From positions 1 to 64,000 of the forward strand of contig DASYZE010000075.1 in NCBI GenBank assembly GCA_035946625.1: a stretch of DNA of 64,000 nt. The letters are read 5' to 3'. This DNA comes from DASYXZ01 sp035946625 (GTDB lineage Bacteria > Acidobacteriota > Terriglobia > UBA7540). The notes under the pieces were generated by a model. It did no database searches, was not told where the DNA came from, and was given only the letters and a program-made list of their open reading frames with translations. Below, in pieces: positions 50,116-59,280 of this stretch. Made by a program: the position numbers and the translations under genes. Position 1 is the first letter of the stretch. Every line of letters starts with the position of its first letter.

Positions 50116-51783
50116 ATGCCTGAAATTTATGACGCTGTGGTGGTCGGTTCCGGAGCCGCGGGGGGAATGGCGGCCACCGAGCTTTGCCTGAAGGGACTGA
50201 AAGTGTTGTTGCTGGAGGCGGGCCCGAAGCTCGACCAAGCCACCGATTTTCATCACCACATGAAGCCCTACGAATTTGCCTTTCGGGGGCGCATCCGGCC
50301 CACCGAGCGGGCCAAATACAATTACGTGGTGAACGAATGGAACAAGCCCAGCTTCGTCAACGAACTCGAACATCCCTACACGGGCAAGAAATTTGCCTGG
50401 GTGCGGGCGCGCGCCGTGGGCGGCAAAACACTGCACTGGGGACTGGTGGCGCTGCGCTTCAGCCCGCACGATTTTAAGGCAGCGAGCTTCGACGGTTTTG
50501 GAGAGAACTGGCCCATCAGTTATGAAGAGGTGGAGCCGTACTACACGCGGGTGGAAGAGATGATCGGGGTGTGCGGCATGGCCGAGCATCTGGAAAATAA
50601 TCCGGACAGCCATTTCCTGAAACCGGTGCCGCTCACCTGCCCCGAGGCGATTTTCCGCTCCACGATGCGCACCAAGTTTCCCGACCGCCCGGTGATTTAC
50701 GGGCGCTCGGCGACGGCCACCGAGCCCATCAACGGCCGCGCGCCCTGTCACTATTGCGGACATTGCGGGCGGGTTTGCAACGTGTCCGCGTCCTTTAGCT
50801 CCGCCGGGGTGCTGCTGCCCATCGCGGAAAAAACCGGCAACCTCACCCTGCGCACCAATGCGGTGGCCTGGAAAGTGCTGCGCGACAAGGAAGGCAAAGC
50901 CAAAAGCGTTCTGTTTGTGGACCGGCTGACTCGGGAATTGCAGGAGGCCCAGGGCAAGGTGATTGTGCTGGGGGCGGGCTGCATGGAGTCCACCCGAATT
51001 CTTCTGAACTCGAAGGATGAGGAATTCCCCAGCGGCCTCGCCAACTCGAGCGGCGTGCTGGGCAAACATTTCTGCGAGCAGATTATGGCGGGGAGCATTA
51101 TGGGCGTAGTGCCCCAACTGCGCGGGCGCCGTTCGGTGGCCGATGATGCGCGCCCCGACGGAACGGGAATCTACATCCCGCGTTTCCGCAACCTGAAGCA
51201 GAAGCAAGTGGACTTCATTCGCGGTTACGGTTTTGAAGGCGGAGGCGGCAGCTCGGAATTTCCCGGCTTCGCGCGCAAGATTCCCGGCTTTGGCGCCGGG
51301 TTCAAAGAGGAAGTGAAAAAGAATTGGGCCACTATTTTCAGCATCGGTTCCTTCGGGGAAGTGCTGGCCCGGCCCGAAAATTATGTGGAAATCGATCCCG
51401 AAGTTCGCGATGCCTGGGGCATTCCGGTGCTCAAATTCAACATCGAGTGGGGGCCGAACGAGTTGGCCATGGCCAAAGACATGGTGGCGACGCAGGAGGA
51501 GATGTTCCACGCCGCCGGCATCGAAGTGATGAGCGAGCGCACGACTGCCTTGCCTCCGGGATGGAGCATTCACGAGGCGGGCACGGCGCGCATGGGCGAT
51601 GACCCGAAGAAATCGGTGGTCAATAAATTCAATCAGTGCCACGACGTCAAAAATCTTTTTGTGGCCGACGCCGCGGCATTTGTGTCTTCGACGGAGAAGA
51701 ACCCGACGCTTACCATCCTCACGCTCGCCATGCGAGCCAGCGATCACATCGCGGAAGAATTCCGCCTCGGCCATCTGGGCTGA
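50116..51783 (+). CDS. GMC-family FAD oxidoreductase, second copy
   Basis: A 555-residue flavoprotein, homologous to the 45718-47424 gene. FAD-binding motif GSGAAGGMAATEL near 11-23, LLLEAGPKL, the GMC signature HEAGTARMGDD and the C-terminal NPTLTILTLAMRASDHIA are present. The Cys cluster CHYCGHCGRVC also has CxxCxxCxxxC spacing. The ATG at 50116 follows AAGGGGAAATC. No subunit 3 gene is adjacent; it may share the Tat partner at 47479-48189 or act in the cytoplasm. It precedes a ROK gene by 24 bases. Confidence 0.9.
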   Translation: MPEIYDAVVVGSGAAGGMAATELCLKGLKVLLLEAGPKLDQATDFHHHMKPYEFAFRGRIRPTERAKYNYVVNEWNKPSFVNELEHPYTGKKFAWVRARAVGGKTLHWGLVALRFSPHDFKAASFDGFGENWPISYEEVEPYYTRVEEMIGVCGMAEHLENNPDSHFLKPVPLTCPEAIFRSTMRTKFPDRPVIYGRSATATEPINGRAPCHYCGHCGRVCNVSASFSSAGVLLPIAEKTGNLTLRTNAVAWKVLRDKEGKAKSVLFVDRLTRELQEAQGKVIVLGAGCMESTRILLNSKDEEFPSGLANSSGVLGKHFCEQIMAGSIMGVVPQLRGRRSVADDARPDGTGIYIPRFRNLKQKQVDFIRGYGFEGGGGSSEFPGFARKIPGFGAGFKEEVKKNWATIFSIGSFGEVLARPENYVEIDPEVRDAWGIPVLKFNIEWGPNELAMAKDMVATQEEMFHAAGIEVMSERTTALPPGWSIHEAGTARMGDDPKKSVVNKFNQCHDVKNLFVADAAAFVSSTEKNPTLTILTLAMRASDHIAEEFRLGHLG

Positions 51784-51807
51784 GATGCGGTTAAGAACAA
51801 TCGAAAC

Positions 51808-53025
51808 ATGAAAAATCGTCCAAGGGTTGAAGTTCGGCTTGAAGATGTGCTGGAGAAGATTACGGGGGTCGGCAGGATTTCTTTGAACGGCCTGGCGCGG
51901 GCGCTGGAGGTTGGGGCGGAGTCTCTCGCCAAAAAATTGCGACCCCTTTTGCGGGAAGGATTGGTGCGCTTCGCCGGCCAGGGCAAGAAGGTTGAACTCA
52001 ACCCGGACTTTGGCTGGGTGGTTGGGATTGATATGGGCGCCAGCCACCTGCACTACGCGCTGGCTGATTTTCGCGGCGACATCTTGAACGACTCCACAGA
52101 AAAGATCCGCCCCGAAGACGGTCCGGAAAAGCTAATGAGCCAGATCAAGGAGGGTATCCGGCGCCAGGTGTCGGCAGTGGAACAGGAACATCCCGCGGAA
52201 CACGCCGCGCGTGGAATGGGCAAGCGCGTCCCACGCGCTCACGCTGTTCGCGGCATCGCCATCTGTGTACCGAGTCCGGTTGATCCAGTGACCGGGGCGG
52301 TGGCCTTCGCCAATAATTTGCCGGGATGGAAAAACATTCACCTGGCGCGCGCCCTGGAAAAAGAGTTTCGCCTGCCGGTGGTGATTGAGAATGACGCCAA
52401 CATGGCGGCGCTCGGCGAACGCTGGCGCGGCGTGGCTCGCGGCGTGCAAAGTTTTGTCTTCATCGCCCTGGGCACGGGCATCGGCTCCGGAGTGGTTGTG
52501 GACGGCCGACTGGTGCGCGGCCGCACCGGCTCGGCGGGCGAACTCTTCCGGCTGAATGTGGAGTGGCCCCGGTGGGATGAAGATTTCGGGGACGTTGGTT
52601 ATTTTGAGACTCACGTTTCCGGAATGGGCATTGCCCGCGAGGGCCGCCGGCGGTTGGGGGCAGCCGCAGCGGCCCAGCCTGGCAATCTGGCCGCCGAGCG
52701 CGACGCTTATTTCGTGTTTGAAGCTTTTCGCCAGGGGAATCCTGAGGCGCGGGCGGCTCTCATCCAGGTATTCACCATGCTGGGGGTGGGGATTGCGGAC
52801 CTGGTGGCGATTCTCGACCCGGACCTGATTGTGCTGGGTGGCGGGGTGGTGAAAGGCGCTCCCGAACTTTTGCTCGCCACGCTGAACCGGGTGGTGCAGC
52901 GCATCCAGAAAGAAATCACTCCACCCATCAAAATCAGCGCTCTCGAAGACAAAGCACAAACCTACGGAGCCGTTTTCTGCGCCCTCAGCGGCGCTCAAAA
53001 AGCGGCCGTGCGCCGCGTCGTCTGA
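51808..53025 (+). CDS. ROK-family protein (NagC/glucokinase type) lacking the zinc motif
   Basis: A 405-residue protein. The first 75 residues resemble a winged-helix region (ISLNGLARALEVGAESLAKKL), the rest is the ROK sugar-kinase fold: GIDMGASHLHYALADFRG, ENDANMAALGE and GTGIGSGVVVDG. The usual zinc motif CxCGxxGCxE is missing; after AGELF, where EIGH is expected, the sequence is RLNVEWP. Sugar-kinase activity is doubtful, so a regulator is more likely. Residues about 128-150 come from a GC hairpin (GCGCGTGG/CCACGCGC) and look like an in-frame insertion. It ends 65 bases before the SDR gene. Confidence 0.8.
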   Translation: MKNRPRVEVRLEDVLEKITGVGRISLNGLARALEVGAESLAKKLRPLLREGLVRFAGQGKKVELNPDFGWVVGIDMGASHLHYALADFRGDILNDSTEKIRPEDGPEKLMSQIKEGIRRQVSAVEQEHPAEHAARGMGKRVPRAHAVRGIAICVPSPVDPVTGAVAFANNLPGWKNIHLARALEKEFRLPVVIENDANMAALGERWRGVARGVQSFVFIALGTGIGSGVVVDGRLVRGRTGSAGELFRLNVEWPRWDEDFGDVGYFETHVSGMGIAREGRRRLGAAAAAQPGNLAAERDAYFVFEAFRQGNPEARAALIQVFTMLGVGIADLVAILDPDLIVLGGGVVKGAPELLLATLNRVVQRIQKEITPPIKISALEDKAQTYGAVFCALSGAQKAAVRRVV

Positions 53026-53090
53026 CGGTTGCCCTCCCCTGTGCCGCGAGCGTAAGCTACCTGGGTATTCCTATTCCGGGAGGATGATCC

Positions 53091-53825
53091 ATGGCCACAC
53101 AACTCAAAGGAAAAATTGCCGTCGTCACCGGCGGCACGCGCGGGATTGGCTACAGCATTGCCCAGGCTCTGCTGGCGGGGGGCGCCAAGGTTTTCATCTG
53201 CGGGCGCGACGAGGAGACATTGAAAATCGCGCTGGAGAATCTGTCGCGCGCGGGATCAAACGATCGCGTCGCGGGGGTTGCCGCCGACGTTCGCCGCTAC
53301 GAGGATTGCGCCGCGGTCATCTGTAGCGCAGCTGAACGCTTTGGCGGGCTCGACATCCTCGTGAACAACGCCGGAATCGGAATCTTCAAGCCTGTCGACC
53401 AACTTTCGCGGGAGGAATGGGACTCCATTATTCAGACCAATCTTTCCGGCGTCTTCTATTGTTGCCGCGAAGCCATTCCCCTGATGCGCCAGCGGGGTGG
53501 CGGCTACATTTTTAATATTTCGAGTCTGGCCGGCATCAATCCTTTTGCGGGCGGAAGCGCGTACAACGCTTCCAAATTCGGCTTGAACGGGTTCAGTGAG
53601 GCGATGATGCAGGACGTGCGGCACGACGGCATTCGGGTCAGTTACATCATGCCGGGCAGCGTGGCGACGGATTTTGCCGCCGCTCCAGGCTCCAAAAAGC
53701 TCGAAGCTTGGAAGCTGACGGCTGAGGACATCGCCAAAGCGGTGGTCGATCTTTATGCGTATCCGGCCAGCTCGCTCGCCAGCCGCATCGAGCTGCGCCC
53801 GTCTCAGCCGCCTAAAAAGAAATAA
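53091..53825 (+). CDS. Short-chain dehydrogenase/reductase
   Basis: A 244-residue classical SDR. The NAD(P)-binding motif TGGTRGIG is at 13-20, NNAG near 91, and the catalytic residues appear as Ser in NISSLAG and YNASK (Tyr-x-x-x-Lys) near 156-160. The ATG at 53091 follows GGGAGGATGATCC. It oxidises or reduces an alcohol or ketone using NAD(P). Proximity to the GMC oxidoreductases and the ROK protein suggests a sugar or polyol pathway, by inference only. Confidence 0.9.
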   Translation: MATQLKGKIAVVTGGTRGIGYSIAQALLAGGAKVFICGRDEETLKIALENLSRAGSNDRVAGVAADVRRYEDCAAVICSAAERFGGLDILVNNAGIGIFKPVDQLSREEWDSIIQTNLSGVFYCCREAIPLMRQRGGGYIFNISSLAGINPFAGGSAYNASKFGLNGFSEAMMQDVRHDGIRVSYIMPGSVATDFAAAPGSKKLEAWKLTAEDIAKAVVDLYAYPASSLASRIELRPSQPPKKK

Positions 53826-53846
53826 AGCCTGACCCGCACGCAAATC

Positions 53847-54020
53847 CTATTTTCCACACGAGGCGAGCATCCTACCAAAAGCCTGTGCATCAACGACACT
53901 CTGCAAGGCAGCGCGAACGGTGGCAGTGGGGCCGCTTTTTGAAACTTTTGCAGCCCGCCGATAAAGGTCTTCTGGGATGACAACTGTTATCCTTTTCATC
54001 TTTTTTCTTGGCATCGACAT
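53847..54020 (-). CDS. Orphan VapB-like antitoxin
   Basis: A 57-residue protein with an ATG at 54020 (or 54014). It reads MKRITVVIPEDLYRRAAKVS, then ATVRAALQSVVDAQAFGRM, the ribbon-helix-helix layout of VapB antitoxins with a short C-terminal tail. No toxin gene follows: the space to the SDR gene is about 20 bases and the upstream side starts the helicase. A CATAG-N7-CTATG dyad at the promoter (54017-54035 region) could be an autoregulatory operator. It may be an orphan, a remnant of a lost pair, or act on a distant toxin. Confidence 0.65.
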   Translation of the reverse strand: MSMPRKKMKRITVVIPEDLYRRAAKVSKSGPTATVRAALQSVVDAQAFGRMLASCGK

Positions 54021-54198
54021 AGCATATCACTATGAGTGTCTACCTCAAATGGATTGATATACACGACCGACCAATGAACTGCAGCACCCTGCTTGGCGCA
54101 CGTTTATTTGTCCGCTCCCTTCGCATCGTGTACAATGCCATTCTCAGTTTGTGGATTGAATTCCCTTCAGGAGAAACGGGCCGCGGGCGCGGCCGGCA

Positions 54199-56430
54199 AT
54201 GGCGCATCTTCTCGACGCACTGAATCACCAACAACGCGAAGCGGTGGAGACCACCGAGGGCCCGTTGCTGATACTGGCAGGGGCGGGCAGCGGCAAGACG
54301 CGGGTAATCACCTATCGCATCGCCTACCTGATTGAATCGCGCGGCGTGGCGCCCGAGTCCATCCTGGCCGTGACCTTTACCAACAAAGCGGCCGACCAAA
54401 TGAAGTCCCGCGTGGCGGCGCTGCTCTCCGAGGGCACGGTCACCTGGCCGCACATTTCCACTTTCCACTCTTTCTGCGTGCGCGTGCTGCGGCGGAACAT
54501 TGACCGGATCGGCTACACCCGGGATTTTTCGATTTACGATGAGGACGACCAGCAGCGAACCGTAAAGGTTTGCCTGAAGGAACTGGGGTTGAGCGAACAG
54601 ATCACCTCGCCCCGCGCCGCGCTGGGACGCATCAGTTACGCCAAGAACCACGGGCTGTCGCCGGAAGAAATGTACCGGCAAGCGGTGGACCCGGAATCAG
54701 AAAAGCTGGCCACGGTTTTTGAGCACTACGAAAAGAAACTTCGCCAGGCCAACGCTCTCGACTTTGACGACCTGCTGCTGAAGACGGCGCACCTTATGGA
54801 CCAGGCGCCCGCCGTCCGCGAAAATTACAACCAGCGTTATCGATATATTCTGGTGGATGAGTATCAGGACACCAACCGCACCCAGTATCGATTGATCCGG
54901 CAGCTCACGCAAAATCATTCCAATCTTTGCGTGGTGGGCGACGAGGACCAGTCGATCTATCGTTGGCGCGGCGCCGACATCGAAAACATTCTGAGCTTCG
55001 AAAAAGACTTTCCCCAAACCCAGGTGATTCGCCTGGAACAAAATTATCGCTCCACGCAGATGATTCTGGATGGCGCCACCGCCGTGGTGAGCCGCAACCT
55101 GGCGCGCAAGGGGAAGAAACTATGGACCGATAAGGGGCACGGCGACCGGATTCGAGTGGTGGAAACGGAGGACGCCGAAGAGGAAGGATTGTTCGTGGCC
55201 GGCGAAATTGCTTCCGCGCTGCAACGGGATGAGGAGTCCAGCATCGGCGTGCTCTACCGCACCAACGCGCAATCGCGCGTGTTTGAGGAGGCGCTGCGCC
55301 GAAGCCAGATCGAATATCGCCTGGTGGGGGGATTCAGCTTTTACGCGCGCGCCGAGATTAAGGACGCTCTGGCTTACGCGCGCCTGGCTGGCAACCTCCA
55401 TGATGACAGTGCCCTGGCGCGCATCATCAATACGCCCGCGCGCGGAATCGGAAACTCCACTCTCGACGCGCTGCGCGAATCGGCGCGCCGGCACAACGAA
55501 AGCCTGTGGGGGACGCTCGAACTGGAAGTGAACGAAAGGCGGTTGCCGGCGCGGTCGTTAAAGGCGCTGGAAGATTTTTGTGGGATCATGCGCGCCCTGG
55601 CGGCGGATCGGGAGAAACTCGAGATGAGCGATTTCTTCCAGAGCGTCCTCGCCCGCACCAAAATGCTGGAGGTTTTGCAGGCGGAAAATTTGCCCGAAGC
55701 GGAAGGCCGCATCGAGAACCTTCAGGAACTGGTGACCGCGGCCGTCGAGGCCGGGGAGCGCGGGGAAACCCTGGCGGAATTTCTGGACCACGCCGCGCTG
55801 GTATCGGACAGCGACAATTACGACGAAAAAGCCCGCGTCACGCTGATGACCTTGCACAGCGCCAAAGGTTTGGAATTCACCACGGTTTTTCTGGTGGGTT
55901 TCGAGGAAGGGCTTTTCCCCCATCGCATGAGCGTTCAGGACGATGCTGCCATCGAAGAGGAGCGGAGGCTTTGCTATGTGGGCATGACCCGCGCCCGCGA
56001 CCGGCTGATATTTTCCTGGGCGCGCGCGCGCCGTTTGTTCGGCCGCGAATCGTACGAGCGAACGCGCCCCTCTCGATTCCTGAAAGAAATTCCCACCGAA
56101 CTCCTGGAGCCTTCGAGCCCATGGGCACTGGGATCGAAGCCGCGCACCACCTGGGAGGACGCCGCCAATTCCGTGGCCAGCGCCGAGGAATTTCTCGCCG
56201 CCCGCCGTGGGGCAAGGAAAAATGCGGGTTACGGCGGGCTGACCTATGACCAACCCGCGCCGCGGCGGAAACGCTGGAAACTGGGGACGACGGTCCGCCA
56301 CCCCAAATACGGTATGGGGACGATCCTCGAATGTGATGGTGACGATGAGGATGCGAAATTGGTAGTCAGCTTTGCGGGGTACGGAGTGAAGAAGCTGGTG
56401 GAGAAATTTGCTTCTCTCGAAAGAGTGTGA
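54199..56430 (+). CDS. pcrA: UvrD/PcrA-type DNA helicase
   Basis: A 743-residue superfamily 1A helicase. Walker A AGAGSGKTRVITYR near 30-43, motif II DEYQDTNRTQ, motif III VVGDEDQSIYRWRGAD and motif VI-like YVGMTRARDRL are all intact. A C-terminal PcrA-type Tudor domain follows (TVRHPKYGMGTILECDGDD), known in relatives to contact RNA polymerase. It unwinds DNA in repair and replication conflicts. The ATG at 54199 lacks a strong ribosome site; CAGGAG lies about 30 bases upstream. The gene stands alone. Confidence 0.95.
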   Translation: MAHLLDALNHQQREAVETTEGPLLILAGAGSGKTRVITYRIAYLIESRGVAPESILAVTFTNKAADQMKSRVAALLSEGTVTWPHISTFHSFCVRVLRRNIDRIGYTRDFSIYDEDDQQRTVKVCLKELGLSEQITSPRAALGRISYAKNHGLSPEEMYRQAVDPESEKLATVFEHYEKKLRQANALDFDDLLLKTAHLMDQAPAVRENYNQRYRYILVDEYQDTNRTQYRLIRQLTQNHSNLCVVGDEDQSIYRWRGADIENILSFEKDFPQTQVIRLEQNYRSTQMILDGATAVVSRNLARKGKKLWTDKGHGDRIRVVETEDAEEEGLFVAGEIASALQRDEESSIGVLYRTNAQSRVFEEALRRSQIEYRLVGGFSFYARAEIKDALAYARLAGNLHDDSALARIINTPARGIGNSTLDALRESARRHNESLWGTLELEVNERRLPARSLKALEDFCGIMRALAADREKLEMSDFFQSVLARTKMLEVLQAENLPEAEGRIENLQELVTAAVEAGERGETLAEFLDHAALVSDSDNYDEKARVTLMTLHSAKGLEFTTVFLVGFEEGLFPHRMSVQDDAAIEEERRLCYVGMTRARDRLIFSWARARRLFGRESYERTRPSRFLKEIPTELLEPSSPWALGSKPRTTWEDAANSVASAEEFLAARRGARKNAGYGGLTYDQPAPRRKRWKLGTTVRHPKYGMGTILECDGDDEDAKLVVSFAGYGVKKLVEKFASLERV

Positions 56431-56546
56431 GGGCGAAGACCCTATTATTATGATGGGGCGGCATCGCAATTCGTGATGCTACTCGAACCATGAAGAACCA
56501 AAATATCGCTGCAAATAGTAAATCTCACAAAACGGGATCTACATAA

Positions 56547-56702
56547 ATGAACACCACCAATATAAAAGATCGTGCAGAGCGAAAAAAACTCAAGCGCGCG
56601 GCGCGCCGGAAGCAGGCGCCCAAGCCCAAGCAGACCGAGCCGCGCGGGTCCATGAAGCCCAAGGTGAAGAAGAAGGGCCCGGGCGTGGCCACGCGAAAAT
56701 AA
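56547..56702 (+). CDS. Small Lys/Arg-rich protein
   Basis: A 51-codon frame missed by length cut-offs: it starts MNTTNIKDRAERKKLKRAAR, continues with KPK and RGS motifs, and ends VATRK. It has no recognised domain; 40% of residues are Lys or Arg, which suggests nucleic-acid or ribosome binding. No strong ribosome site precedes the ATG. It lies between the helicase and the permease, and could simply be a chance frame. Confidence 0.4.
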   Translation: MNTTNIKDRAERKKLKRAARRKQAPKPKQTEPRGSMKPKVKKKGPGVATRK

Positions 56703-56753
56703 TCTGACGAGGAGCGGGGACGGGCCTTCACGCCTCCGCCGGAAAGGTCGAGC

Positions 56754-58292
56754 GTGCCTTCTCAATACCTGCGCTGCAAAAGCATCGACAAGTTGCTGGC
56801 GGACGCCGAAGACCCGGAACACCGTCTGCGAAAGTCCCTGGGCCCGTGGTCGCTCACCGCGCTCGGCATCGGCGCCATCATTGGCACCGGCATCTTCATT
56901 CTGACCGGCACGGCGGCGGCGGGCCAGACGCAACTCGTTCCTTCCATCTGGAACGCCGCGCCGCTGGACCTGCTGCTGCACGGGCACAACGCCGTGGGGG
57001 CCACCGGGCGTCTGGGCGCAGGGCCGGCGATTGCGCTGTCATTCCTCCTGGTTGCCGTCGCCTGCGCGCTGGCTGGACTTTGCTATGCCGAACTGGCCTC
57101 CATGATCCCCATCGCGGGCAGCGCCTACACTTACACCTATGCCACACTGGGCGAGATCGTCGCCTGGGTCATCGGGTGGGATTTGATTCTGGAATACGCG
57201 GTAAGCAACATGGCGGTGGCGGTGGGCTTTTCCGATTATGTCAACAGCCTGCTCGACGGGTTCGGCATCCACATTCCCAGGCATTTTGCCGAACCCATAT
57301 TCCGTTCCGGCGTGCGCACCGGATCTTACTTTAATGTGATGGGCTTCCTGGTGGTGATGGTCCTCACCGTTCTTCTCGTACGTGGGATCCGCGAGAGCGC
57401 GGGCGCCAACAGCATCATGGTTACCATAAAGATTGCGGCGATTTTGATATTTGTTTTCGCCGCCTCGCGTTACGTTCATCCGGCCAATTGGAAACCCTTC
57501 ATGCCCAACGGCTGGCAGGGGGTGCTGACCGGCGGGGCGATTGTCTTCTTTACCTACATCGGCTTCGATTCCGTTTCCACCGCCGCAGAGGAAACGCGCA
57601 ACCCGCAAAAGGACGTTCCGTTCGGCATCATCGCTTCGCTGATTGTCTGCACCATTCTGTACGTTTCGGTTGCCGTTATCCTGACCGGCATTCAGCACTG
57701 GAAAACACTGGACAACGACGCGCCCGTGGCCAACGCCCTCCACGCCATTGGATTGACGGGCGTGGAGCGCTGGGTCACCGTGGGCGCCCTCACCGGAATG
57801 CTCAGCTCGCTCCTGGTTTACCAGTTGGGCCAGGCGCGGGTTTGGTATTCGATGTCGCGTGATGGGTTGTTGCCCAGGTTTTTTTCGAATGTCCACCCCC
57901 GCTTTCGAACTCCTCACGTCAGCACCTGGGTGGCGGGATTCTTTGTTGCCATTCCCGCCGGAGTATTTGATGTGCCCGAATTGGCCAACCTGTCGAATAT
58001 CGGAACGCTGTTCGCATTCATCCTGGTTTCGCTGGGCGTGCTGGTGTTGCGACATAAGGAGCCCGGGCGCCATCGGGGATTTCGCGCGCCGTTCGTTCCC
58101 GTGCTTCCCATTGCCGCAATTTTCTGCTGCCTGGTTTTGATGGCCAGCCTGCCTCTGGAGAGCTGGGTGCGCCTTTTTATCTGGCTGGCGATTGGCCTTA
58201 CAATTTATTTTACTTACAGCCGTCACCGCAGCGAGTTTGGGCGCTCTCCGCGCGAGGCTGCCACCCCGGTTTTGCCCGGCGGGAAGAAATAG
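56754..58292 (+). CDS. APC-family amino acid permease (cationic amino acid transporter type)
   Basis: A 512-residue, about 12-14-helix transporter. The first helix contains GPWSLTALGIGAIIGTGIF (residues about 30-48), with the IGTGIF motif of helix 1, followed by AGLCYAELASMIPIAGSAYTY (about 107-127) and FFTYIGFDSVSTAAEETRNP, both diagnostic of the CAT branch. The GTG at 56754 is preceded by AAAGG. It imports amino acids by proton symport or exchange. It is transcribed with the downstream nuclease gene only if an unseen readthrough exists. Confidence 0.9.
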   Translation: MPSQYLRCKSIDKLLADAEDPEHRLRKSLGPWSLTALGIGAIIGTGIFILTGTAAAGQTQLVPSIWNAAPLDLLLHGHNAVGATGRLGAGPAIALSFLLVAVACALAGLCYAELASMIPIAGSAYTYTYATLGEIVAWVIGWDLILEYAVSNMAVAVGFSDYVNSLLDGFGIHIPRHFAEPIFRSGVRTGSYFNVMGFLVVMVLTVLLVRGIRESAGANSIMVTIKIAAILIFVFAASRYVHPANWKPFMPNGWQGVLTGGAIVFFTYIGFDSVSTAAEETRNPQKDVPFGIIASLIVCTILYVSVAVILTGIQHWKTLDNDAPVANALHAIGLTGVERWVTVGALTGMLSSLLVYQLGQARVWYSMSRDGLLPRFFSNVHPRFRTPHVSTWVAGFFVAIPAGVFDVPELANLSNIGTLFAFILVSLGVLVLRHKEPGRHRGFRAPFVPVLPIAAIFCCLVLMASLPLESWVRLFIWLAIGLTIYFTYSRHRSEFGRSPREAATPVLPGGKK

Positions 58293-58380
58293 AAGAACCG
58301 TGTGGTTTGATTCCGCCGAGGGGGCCTCTTGGTGTAGAATTCATCGGATTGTTGAATCTGCCGATGAATTTCGAAAGCAA

Positions 58381-59280
58381 ATGAACGTATCCGCTTCGAC
58401 GCTCTCTCAGGCTTTCTCCATGGTGAATATCCACCGCGTGCGGCTTTTGCGGTTGTTGATCACCGCCATACTTGGACTGAGCCCGGGGCTGGCCGCCGGG
58501 ACATCTGCTTACGCTTGGGGGCCCACCGCGCACCGCCTCGTCAACCGCTGGGCAGTGGAGACGTTGCCGGCGGAAATGCACGGCTTCTTTGAAGCCAATC
58601 GCCAGTTCCTGATTGATCATGCCAACGATCCGGACACCTGGATGGCGAAAGACCCTTTCGAGCGCAAACACCACTATATCTATCTGGACAAATACGGCAT
58701 CTTCCCTTTTCTCAGTCTTCCTCACTCGTTCAAAGCCGCCACCGATCAATATGGGAAGAGCCGCATCAACCGCGACGGATTACTCCCCTGGCAAATTGGC
58801 GAATACAGCCTGCGGTTGACCAATGCCTTCAAGGCCCAGAATTGGGAGGAGGTCAAGCTCGACGCGGCGGCGCTGGGCCACTACATGGCCGACGCCACTG
58901 ACCCACTCCACACTACCCAGAATTACGACGGGCAGTTGACCGCACAGCCGGGTTTGGAGGAGCGGTTCGATATTCGTTTGGTCGACCGTTTTTCAAACTT
59001 CTTCATCCTCGCGCCCCAGGAAGCGGTGAAAATCGACGACCCGACGGAATTCGCATTTCAAACTGCGCTGGAGGCATACACTTGGGTGGATCACATCGTC
59101 TTCGAGGATCGCCGGTCTCTGGAGGGTCTGACGTCCTACAATGAAGATTATTTCAGCCGCTTTTATTCCCGGGTGGGCTCCACCGCCATGCAGCAGATCA
59201 ACGCGGCCGCGCACGATGCCGGTTCCTATTGGTACACAGCGTGGTTGAATGCGGGTCGCCCGCAATTGCCCAGCCGATGA
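58381..59280 (+). CDS. S1/P1 nuclease-like zinc-dependent hydrolase, exported
   Basis: A 299-residue protein. The likely ATG is at 58381; an ATG at 58420 is possible. A signal peptide (LLRLLITAILGLSPGLAAG) is followed by AYAWGPTAHRLVNRWA, where the mature N-terminal Trp and His are zinc ligands in S1/P1 nucleases and bacterial zinc phospholipases C. HYMADATDPLHTTQNYDG near 184-201 gives the other ligands. It could cleave single-stranded nucleic acid or phospholipids outside the cytoplasm. Its stop overlaps the adenosine deaminase ATG, so the two may jointly salvage nucleosides. Confidence 0.82.
   Translation: MNVSASTLSQAFSMVNIHRVRLLRLLITAILGLSPGLAAGTSAYAWGPTAHRLVNRWAVETLPAEMHGFFEANRQFLIDHANDPDTWMAKDPFERKHHYIYLDKYGIFPFLSLPHSFKAATDQYGKSRINRDGLLPWQIGEYSLRLTNAFKAQNWEEVKLDAAALGHYMADATDPLHTTQNYDGQLTAQPGLEERFDIRLVDRFSNFFILAPQEAVKIDDPTEFAFQTALEAYTWVDHIVFEDRRSLEGLTSYNEDYFSRFYSRVGSTAMQQINAAAHDAGSYWYTAWLNAGRPQLPSR

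Noticed and set aside
50089..52053. A 654-codon minus-strand frame
   Set aside because: It spans the second GMC gene and the start of the ROK gene in antisense and shows no family motif.
57039..58226. A 395-codon minus-strand frame
   Set aside because: Antisense shadow of the APC permease; composition rich in His, Asn and Gln, with no domain.
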